Positions 41,245 through 47,064 of a stretch of DNA of 47,064 bases are shown one piece after another. The first letter of the stretch is position 1. Every line of letters starts with the position of its first letter. The notes beneath the pieces are model-generated. The model saw only the letters and a program-made list of their open reading frames with translations. It searched no databases and was not told where the DNA came from. Source of the stretch: Microcaldota archaeon (lineage in GTDB: Archaea; Micrarchaeota; Micrarchaeia; Anstonellales; Anstonellaceae); assembly GCA_018304295.1 (NCBI GenBank), contig JAGVWK010000020.1:1-47064 (forward strand). The letters are read 5' to 3'. Both the position numbers and the translations under genes were made by a program.

Positions 41245-42378
41245 ATGCAGCACGTTTCCATGCTTGCCTGGCGCCCACAAATGCTTTTGCCCGCACTCCA
41301 GCAAGCGAAGGAGGCATTCCCAGACGCGCATTTATTCGCATGCTGCCAAGAAAAAGACGCGCACTTGCCGTCCCAAGGCGGCCTGCAGTTTTTTTGCGCA
41401 GAGGATGCGGATGAATTTTTCAAATACGGGGCAGAATATGGGACAAAAGAGCTGCAATCCTCAATAGGGCATTGGCGAAACCTGATGCAGCTTGCAAGCG
41501 TTTCCCTAGGCAGTCCCCCTCTCATTTTCCTTGACGACGACATTCTCCCGGACAAAAACTGCGGTGCTGTTTTTTCCGCCTCATTGCAAAAATACGATCT
41601 TGTGCAGGGCGCATACAATGGCTGCCTTGGAAACGGCATTTACATGCTTGTTTATTTTTTTGACTGGCTGCTTGATCAGCGCAAGCGCGCGGATTTCCAA
41701 AACACTGCGGAACTCATGCTCAGGGGCACAGTGCGCCGCACGCATGCACAAGCCTCCCTGCGGGGGCTTTCAGGCGGCCTTTTTGGCATAAGCAGCAAGC
41801 TAAAATCAAGGCAGGCATTTTTCCCTACAAAATATCCGTTTGACGACCATTTCTTTGAGTTTTGCTGCAGGCACGCCTTCAAGCAGGCAAATTTCATGGA
41901 TGAGCGCACACCCGCCTCTGACATACCCACAGCAACGCACGAAACAGTCACCTCTGCTTCTTTCTCCAAGCTTGTGGATCACTATATACTATATGTGCGT
42001 TCCTCAATTGTGGAAACCTATTCCTACTACTGCTTATGTGGCAAAATACCGCAACTTGTGAATAATAGGCACGTGCTGGCACGCATAAGCAACTTTGACG
42101 CGCAGCAAATGTGCAGCCTGCTAACCTCTCAAGCAGCGCTTGAAAAGTTCAAAAAGGCGGCAGAGCACCACCTTAAGGGGGGCTTTGGCAAGCCCATTGA
42201 TTCCCAGTTGCGCAGGGTCGCGTCCCTTTGCGAGCAAGACTTTTTTGTTGGCATTGAAGAGCTTGAAAAAGAGTGGGCAAATTTCATACAGGAGCAGCAG
42301 TGGCTTAAGGATGCTCTTATGCTTGCCAATGCCAACCCACAGCACGCCAAAGGTGCGCTTTTTGCCAGCAGGGAATAG
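41245..42378 (+). CDS. Glycosyltransferase-like protein (GT-A-like, unassigned)
   Basis: This 377-residue protein has a likely GT-A core: LIFLDDDILPDKNCG (about 93-107) carries a DDD that may bind the metal-nucleotide, and GLSGGLFGISSKL resembles the acceptor loop of such enzymes. Later blocks are YPFDDHFFEFCCRHAF and PTATHETVTSASF. The last 130 residues are helical. I cannot place it in a named GT family. It stands alone between the surface-protein operon and the S-layer gene, so it may glycosylate surface proteins. The start is backed by a TATA box 25 bases upstream. Confidence 0.62.
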   Translation: MQHVSMLAWRPQMLLPALQQAKEAFPDAHLFACCQEKDAHLPSQGGLQFFCAEDADEFFKYGAEYGTKELQSSIGHWRNLMQLASVSLGSPPLIFLDDDILPDKNCGAVFSASLQKYDLVQGAYNGCLGNGIYMLVYFFDWLLDQRKRADFQNTAELMLRGTVRRTHAQASLRGLSGGLFGISSKLKSRQAFFPTKYPFDDHFFEFCCRHAFKQANFMDERTPASDIPTATHETVTSASFSKLVDHYILYVRSSIVETYSYYCLCGKIPQLVNNRHVLARISNFDAQQMCSLLTSQAALEKFKKAAEHHLKGGFGKPIDSQLRRVASLCEQDFFVGIEELEKEWANFIQEQQWLKDALMLANANPQHAKGALFASRE

Positions 42379-42592
42379 CCAGCATGCACTAATGCACGGC
42401 AAATGTGGATGTATTGAGTTTATCGCCGTAACAAATATTCAAATCTCCCATATTATACGTTAAAAACAACAGGAATTCGTCAGTGGATGTTGGCATAATA
42501 TGGCATTTAACGATATTAAATATTTTATTTCTAAACAAAACTTTATACATATTGATAACATTTAAATACCTTCCGAAGAAAGCTATTCCTAT
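42379..42592. other. AT-rich upstream region of the S-layer gene
   Basis: No gene is seen. From about 42490 the sequence becomes very AT-rich, with several TATA-like words (ATTAAATATTTTATTT, CTTTATACATATTG, ACATTTAAATACC). This fits a strong promoter region with possible regulator sites. Confidence 0.45.
42561..42570 (+). promoter_or_regulatory. Probable TATA box of the S-layer gene
   Basis: TTTAAATACC is the box nearest to the leader. It predicts transcription starting near 42590-42597 and a leader of about 150 bases before the ATG at 42749, which is unusually long for this genome. An upstream box at 42541-42548 is an alternative. Confidence 0.45.
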
Positions 42593-42610
42593 CTCTATGA
42601 GAGGCACTCT

Positions 42611-42679
42611 ATGAGCGCCCGAGGGAAAAGGGTACACGGAATGGAATATATGAAGGGCACAAAGACTTGTCGCTGGTAA
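42611..42679 (+). CDS. Possible 22-residue leader peptide upstream of the S-layer gene
   Basis: An ATG at 42611 opens 22 codons (start MSARGKRVHGME, end KTCRW) and a TAA at 42677-42679. The stop falls in the loop between the arms of an 8-base-pair hairpin. No ribosome-binding site precedes it, so translation is uncertain. A shorter frame (MRGTL) begins at 42597 and overlaps its start. Confidence 0.25.
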   Translation: MSARGKRVHGMEYMKGTKTCRW

Positions 42680-42717
42680 TCTTTGTGAAATGAGTGCCCT
42701 TTGAAGGCAGCGACAAG
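42653..42717 (+). promoter_or_regulatory. Structured RNA leader of the S-layer mRNA with interlocking inverted repeats
   Basis: Three perfect inverted repeats interlock within 65 bases. AAGGGCAC (42653-42660) pairs with GTGCCCTT (42694-42701). CACAAAGA (42658-42665) pairs with TCTTTGTG (42680-42687). CTTGTCGCTG (42666-42675) pairs with CAGCGACAAG (42708-42717). The first two can stack as one long stem if the first gives up three bases; the third crosses both and so would form an alternative fold or a pseudoknot. The ribosome-binding site GAGGTGA (42738-42744) is 20 bases downstream. This looks like a regulatory or stabilising leader for a very abundant mRNA. Confidence 0.65.
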
Positions 42718-42737
42718 ACACCAAACAGAAAACACAT

Positions 42738-42744
42738 GAGGTGA
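42738..42744 (+). promoter_or_regulatory. Ribosome-binding site of the S-layer gene
   Basis: GAGGTGA, a full match to the archaeal anti-Shine-Dalgarno core, lies four bases before the ATG at 42749. It is the strongest site in the window, as expected for a highly made protein. Confidence 0.75.
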
Positions 42745-42748
42745 ATAC

Positions 42749-45523
42749 ATGAAAGGAGTGAACGTAAAGAAAATAGCCGCACTGGCAGGCGTCGCTCTCC
42801 TCGCGGGCGCAGGCATAGCAGCAGCTGACGTAGTATACGGCAGCACGCAGCTAGTCGACCAGAACGGCCAGCCAACAGTGAAAATCGTTGTTGGCTCAAT
42901 GGCGCAAGTATCCGACGGCGTTGCAGCCGCGAACATTGCAGCCGTGATTGCAAACAATGCATACATGACGTCAACGCTTAGTGCAAGCGTACCAAATGAC
43001 GCATGCAGCGTTGGGGGCAGCACAAACGCAACTGGCGAAGGAACATGCGCAATCTCCAACAAGAAGGTTACGCTGTCCGTAAGCATGCCCGGCGCAATCG
43101 CAGGGGCATACCAGTTCAACACACTGATAACGGACACAATTGACAAAACGCTGGCGAACCGTGCCTCCACAAACAGCGAGGACATGTACACGTCAACGAA
43201 TGCGTCTGACGCATCTACCGTGATCTCTCCACTGAGGTTCGGCTTGGGCGACGTATCAAAGGCACAATTGCTTTACCGCATAGGCGGAGCACAATACTCT
43301 GGCTTTGCAGACAGCATGCAGGCAGACCCACAGGCAACCTCAGAGTATGCATACACCGAGGAGCAGAACTTCTGGGTAGGTTCAAGCTCCAATGCAATTG
43401 CGTACGATGAAGGCAGCAGCTACCGCGACGTTGTTGCAAAATACACAGTAGCAGCGTATAACGCGCGCTTTTTGGGCAACGACTACGGCATTCCGGTGTG
43501 CACAGGCGGCGACAGGACCGCAGGCGACTGGACAAACTGCGCAAACGACACAAACTACCTTACAGCAAATCACCGCCTGAAAATCAACTTCATGGGCGGC
43601 GAATGGGTAGTTTCTGCAATGACAAGGCCAACAACGGCACTTGCATCCTCAACAGCTGCAATAAACGGCGGTGAGATAAAGCTTGCCAAAGAGGCAAAGC
43701 ACGACATTGTGAACGTAGGCGGTGTGCTTGATGCGGGCACCTTCAAGGTAAGGCTCGCCGACATATCAACAGCAACAGGCTCTGATAACGCACACCCTGC
43801 AATCATTGACGTGCTTGACTCCAACGACGTAATCGTAGGGCAGATAACCGTGAACGCAGGCTCAACATACACGTTCGTGCAGAGCGGAACAGACGCATCT
43901 GTAAAAATACACGTGTACAAGACAGCGCCCGGGTTTACCCTCAACGCAAAGTGGGCTGAGATCGCAGTCTACACTGATGAGATAGTGTTGCGCGACGGCC
44001 AGAGGTACAACCAAGTTACCACAACGGACCCGAACAAGAACTTCAAGGTGTCTCTCATTTGGAAGAACCGCGACTATGCAGCAGGCGACTCTTCACAGAG
44101 CAGCACTGTCGCTGACTCGCTGCGTGAAATCGTAATCTACAATGAGCAGGACTTCACAGGGCAGAAGTATGCAGCAGGGGACTCGTTCAACTTCCTTGCA
44201 ACAGACCCGGCATACAGCTTGACCTACAGCGGTCTTGACCTCACTGACACAGACTACGAGGGAATAAGTGTTACGGCGTTGTCCTCAACGGACTACACTG
44301 TTGCATACACTGGCACTGACTCGTGCACAACAACAGGCACGTACACTGCCAAGCTCATTGAAGTGAGCGCGGACGGCTTGTCATTCGGCGGCTCTGGAGA
44401 CCTCCTTACAATAAGTGGTTCCAGCTATGTTGTTGACAGGTTCTATATAGACCCAATCGGCTTGAACGGCAGCGATGACGGATTCCTTCCGGTAGGCACA
44501 CAGAACACCAGCCTTAACATCAACATCAACGCAACCCTCCCGAAAATCCTCTTCAGGCCAGCCAACAGTGATTGTTATTTCTACAAGAACATAACAACCA
44601 TCCAGACGGTGGGCGCCGGAACAAACGGCTCGCAGGCAATATCTGCCAGCAGCACTGTGAGGTACGACAACGCAGGCGCTGAGAGCGAAGCACAGGGATT
44701 GCTTTTCCTTGCCAAACTCAACCAGACCACGCCTTTCTTTGAGACCAACCCAAGCGGATATCAGTTTGACCTCGTGTTACAGGAGGATGCAGGCGAGCTC
44801 AACACGTCTTCACACTACCCAGTGTGGATACATCTGCCTTTCATCACCAACACGTCGGCAGGCACATTCCGCTTTAAGACTGAGGATGCCAGCACCTCGC
44901 AGGTGTACTATGACGGCGTAACAGCAGCTCAGGCAGCTGCCTTTGAGCTTCCGCTTGTAACAGAGCGCGGCTCACAGGTGCTTGACGTGTCAACGTCAGA
45001 CGCGGAAATGCAAATTGCAAAGAAAGTCGGCATGCCGACTTTCACCTTTGCAGCATCCGACATCGTTGTCTCTGAAGGCAACACTGCGGACTACGTGCTT
45101 GGCGAAGGCGACTCCGAGACATTCGGCGGCGTTGAGGTAACAGTGAGCAAGATAGAGCAGACGGTCGGCTCATGCACCGCATCCACATCAGGTGGAGTGG
45201 CATGCACTGTTGACACAAGCAAGGCGGTAATAAGCCCCAACAATGCAGCGCAGGTGGTTGCGACCCAGCCCTACACCCTCACCAGCAACCTTGTCGTAAC
45301 AGACAGGGAAGCGCCCTCAACCGGCGTGGTGATTGCAGTGGGCGGCCCGCTTGTCAACACGGTGACAGCGGACATGCTCAGCGGCTCAACGGTGGACTTC
45401 CAGACTGATGCAGTAGTGGTGCGGGAGATTGTCCCAAGCAGCAAGATTGTTGTTGCTGGTGCAACCGCGGCTGACACGCTCACTGCAGCAGAGCAGTTCA
45501 TCGCAGGGATACGCAGGCAATAA
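42749..45523 (+). CDS. S-layer protein
   Basis: This 924-residue protein begins with a signal peptide (KKIAALAGVALLAGAGIAAA, cut near ADVVYG). The methanococcal-type S-layer N-domain follows (GQPTVKIVVGSMAQVSDGVA and AANIAAVIANNAY). The C-domain has VVIAVGGPLVNTVTADML and PSSKIVVAGATAADTL, matching the paired Rossmann-like N/C halves known from these S-layer proteins. The middle is beta-rich with several N-x-S/T sites. It would form the outer lattice and is the likely main carrier of the glycan made by the neighbouring genes. A strong ribosome-binding site, a structured leader and a terminator mark it as highly expressed. Confidence 0.92.
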   Translation: MKGVNVKKIAALAGVALLAGAGIAAADVVYGSTQLVDQNGQPTVKIVVGSMAQVSDGVAAANIAAVIANNAYMTSTLSASVPNDACSVGGSTNATGEGTCAISNKKVTLSVSMPGAIAGAYQFNTLITDTIDKTLANRASTNSEDMYTSTNASDASTVISPLRFGLGDVSKAQLLYRIGGAQYSGFADSMQADPQATSEYAYTEEQNFWVGSSSNAIAYDEGSSYRDVVAKYTVAAYNARFLGNDYGIPVCTGGDRTAGDWTNCANDTNYLTANHRLKINFMGGEWVVSAMTRPTTALASSTAAINGGEIKLAKEAKHDIVNVGGVLDAGTFKVRLADISTATGSDNAHPAIIDVLDSNDVIVGQITVNAGSTYTFVQSGTDASVKIHVYKTAPGFTLNAKWAEIAVYTDEIVLRDGQRYNQVTTTDPNKNFKVSLIWKNRDYAAGDSSQSSTVADSLREIVIYNEQDFTGQKYAAGDSFNFLATDPAYSLTYSGLDLTDTDYEGISVTALSSTDYTVAYTGTDSCTTTGTYTAKLIEVSADGLSFGGSGDLLTISGSSYVVDRFYIDPIGLNGSDDGFLPVGTQNTSLNININATLPKILFRPANSDCYFYKNITTIQTVGAGTNGSQAISASSTVRYDNAGAESEAQGLLFLAKLNQTTPFFETNPSGYQFDLVLQEDAGELNTSSHYPVWIHLPFITNTSAGTFRFKTEDASTSQVYYDGVTAAQAAAFELPLVTERGSQVLDVSTSDAEMQIAKKVGMPTFTFAASDIVVSEGNTADYVLGEGDSETFGGVEVTVSKIEQTVGSCTASTSGGVACTVDTSKAVISPNNAAQVVATQPYTLTSNLVVTDREAPSTGVVIAVGGPLVNTVTADMLSGSTVDFQTDAVVVREIVPSSKIVVAGATAADTLTAAEQFIAGIRRQ

Positions 45524-45536
45524 GTTCGGACCCTAC

Positions 45537-45565
45537 GCCCCCTGCAAAGGGGGCTCCCTTTTTTC
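45537..45565 (+). terminator. Hairpin terminator after the S-layer gene
   Basis: GCCCCCT (45537-45543) and AGGGGGC (45548-45554) form a perfect 7-base-pair stem around a GCAA tetraloop. A T-rich run (CCCTTTTTTCTTTTT) follows. It begins 14 bases after the S-layer stop. This bacterial-style form may also protect the 3' end of the mRNA. Confidence 0.8.
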
Positions 45566-45615
45566 TTTTTATTTTTCTTTCCTTCTTCTATATTTTTCCT
45601 TCCCATTTCAATTAA

Positions 45616-45626
45616 GTATTTAAATT
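45616..45626 (+). promoter_or_regulatory. TATA box for leaderless start at 45647
   Basis: GTATTTAAATT is centred 26 bases before the ATG at 45647, which has no ribosome-binding site. Confidence 0.55.
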
Positions 45627-45646
45627 CCACCTTCTAATTTTACCCC

Positions 45647-47064
45647 ATGAAAACCACTTTCGCATTCATCTCCCTGCTCTTTTTGGCTTCCATCGCATTT
45701 TCCTTTCCGGCTTCGGATTATTTGTACCCCGGCGAGTCAGAAGCCTCTGTAAGCTCGGATTCCTTTACCCTTGATTCCTCAACTTCCTCATTCACACTTG
45801 TAAAAATATCAAGCAACCCGGTTTTCCTTCTCAAGGACGATGTTCCGGTAACAGACATTACCCTGATTGCGCAATATTTGCGCGAATACTACCAAACAAG
45901 GCTCTATCCATCAGAGGAGGAGCTTGGAGAGCTAAGGCAATTCTTTGTTGATTTCAATGCAAGCAGGGATGCGGAAGTTGCCATTTTCCTTGGCAGCGAC
46001 GTAAAATTCAAGGCAGAATCCACGTGCAGGCAGCAAACAGGCCTGTCCACGATAATGATGTGCAGCACTCAATCGGAGTGCAATGCGCTTGCGGGCATTA
46101 TATGTGCGCTTTACGAGGGCAGCAGCTGCGACCCGGGAATTCTTGGGGCAGGCATCTACCCTTACGCAGTGGCGGTAAGCTCCCTTGACACGCAAATGGC
46201 AGCCGTGTTTTCAGCCCTTGACACAATGACACAGGACAATATGAATGACAAGCTCACAATCCTTTCGGGAACAATTGCGCCGCTTCGCACAGCCGCAAAC
46301 TCCCTTGCGCACAGCACCCTGCGCATGCCAACAACTGAGGGCGACATTTGCATGCCGGGCACCTGCTACGCAGGCCAATCCTGCTGGACTGAATGCTCGC
46401 AGCTTATCTCAATATGCCCCTCAGAAATACTCCCGACCTCAAAGCTTGATTTGGCAGCAGCAAAAATCTCCTCGCTGCAAGGCCGCGTAGCCTCACTTTC
46501 GCAGCCTGAGGCAGTTTCAATGCAAGTCGCAGCAGCAACTCAAGAGAGGCTTGCCTACCGTGATAATGCACTGCTTGCGGCAGAATACACTTCAAAATAC
46601 AACGCGCTTAAGGCGCGCCATGCACCTGTTGTAGAAACAGCGGAAAATGCATCTTCCCTTGTGATGAACGCGCAGCTTGATGCAAAGCTTTCAGTTCTCC
46701 ATTCCGCAGCGGAGTCCATAGAAACTTCAATAGCCTCCAAGGATTTCTCCCGCCTCAACTTCTCCTTTGCGCAATATGAAAACGCAAGCGGAGAGCTTGC
46801 CCCAATAGTTGCAAACGAAAACCTTACCGCATCCTACTGGAAGGCAATTGACGCCCAAGATGACGCAAGCGACGCGCTGCTTTCGGCAGGCTGGGCAGTG
46901 AACTCCAACAACCAGCAGGAGCTTGAAGGCTATAACCGCCTTGTGTTCCGCATGCGTGCGCTTGATGGCACTTTCCAGCCGCCACTTTCCGATGCCCAAT
47001 ACTCGCAGCTTTCGCAAAATTACACAGGGCTTACGTCCGACATAAACGCATTCATCGCATCCAC
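45647..47064 (+). CDS. Secreted protein of unknown function, cut by the window end
   Basis: The frame is open to the last base, giving at least 472 residues. It starts with a signal peptide (MKTTFAFISLLFLASIAFS). The first half has paired cysteines (CSTQSEC, CMPGTC, CWTEC), suggesting a disulfide-stabilised exterior domain. The second half from about residue 270 is rich in Ala, Ser, Leu and Gln and probably forms long helices. I recognise no family. It follows the S-layer gene in the same direction but behind its own promoter. Confidence 0.7.
   Translation, partial: MKTTFAFISLLFLASIAFSFPASDYLYPGESEASVSSDSFTLDSSTSSFTLVKISSNPVFLLKDDVPVTDITLIAQYLREYYQTRLYPSEEELGELRQFFVDFNASRDAEVAIFLGSDVKFKAESTCRQQTGLSTIMMCSTQSECNALAGIICALYEGSSCDPGILGAGIYPYAVAVSSLDTQMAAVFSALDTMTQDNMNDKLTILSGTIAPLRTAANSLAHSTLRMPTTEGDICMPGTCYAGQSCWTECSQLISICPSEILPTSKLDLAAAKISSLQGRVASLSQPEAVSMQVAAATQERLAYRDNALLAAEYTSKYNALKARHAPVVETAENASSLVMNAQLDAKLSVLHSAAESIETSIASKDFSRLNFSFAQYENASGELAPIVANENLTASYWKAIDAQDDASDALLSAGWAVNSNNQQELEGYNRLVFRMRALDGTFQPPLSDAQYSQLSQNYTGLTSDINAFIAS

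Noticed and set aside
41147-41341. Minus-strand frame ending in a Lys/Ala/Pro tail
   Set aside because: The tail is made by the 15-base tandem repeat, and the frame covers the promoter and start of the glycosyltransferase-like gene.
42658-42717. A classic H-type pseudoknot in the S-layer leader
   Set aside because: The second stem starts immediately after the first with no linking base, which is sterically hard for a 10-base-pair stem; alternative folds are more likely unless some pairs open.

Overview
The window looks archaeal. AT-rich TATA-like boxes lie about 25 bases upstream of ATG codons with no ribosome-binding site, as in leaderless mRNAs. Other starts carry GGTGA or GGAGG sites. The window also encodes a Methanococcus-type S-layer protein, an archaeal-type (Ser/His) signal peptidase-like protein, an archaeal DUF2080/transposase pair and dolichol-phosphate-type glycosyltransferases. 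Compact gene packing and the style of the S-layer and surface proteins suggest a DPANN-type lineage (Micrarchaeota or Diapherotrites-like), but no marker gene here proves it.

Layout. 1-1230: an insertion sequence (DUF2080 protein plus DDE transposase) abutting a broken winged-helix remnant and an AlbA_2/RecG-like regulator. 3272-3460: a cold-shock protein. 3871-20452: a glycan locus. It holds a UDP-GlcNAc 2-epimerase, a signal peptidase-like membrane protein, a multi-pass membrane protein, UDP-glucose dehydrogenase, a sugar nucleotidyltransferase, UDP-glucuronate decarboxylase, a tyvelose-epimerase-like SDR, GT4 and GT2 glycosyltransferases, an opposed methyltransferase/carbamoyltransferase pair, a broken GT2, and an acetyltransferase/oxidoreductase/aminotransferase trio. 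The trio fits a 2,3-diamino-uronic acid pathway. It ends with DUF4956 and VTC-domain genes, divergent from a giant CotH/beta-helix gene (20528-25866). 25923-33740: two large multi-pass membrane proteins with exterior domains, an FkbM methyltransferase, GT4, a DPM-like GT2 and a flippase.

33798-41107 is a surface-protein operon of three secreted Thr/Ser/Asn-rich proteins; the first and third share a C-terminal membrane anchor that is identical over 99 bases of DNA. 41245-42378 is a glycosyltransferase-like gene. 42749-45523 is the S-layer protein, preceded by a roughly 150-base leader packed with perfect inverted repeats and followed by an intrinsic-type terminator. The window ends inside a secreted Cys-containing protein. 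Together the genes describe a factory for the cell envelope: nucleotide-sugar synthesis, lipid-linked glycan assembly, flipping and decoration, and the surface proteins that probably carry the glycans.

Several genes are interrupted. Single-base shifts occur in the CotH gene, one membrane protein and one surface protein. A frame-changing deletion occurs in one GT2. An 83-base tandem duplication alters one surface-protein C-terminus. The single-base shifts in G runs could be consensus errors; the larger lesions look like real decay or phase-type variation, and raw reads would decide.
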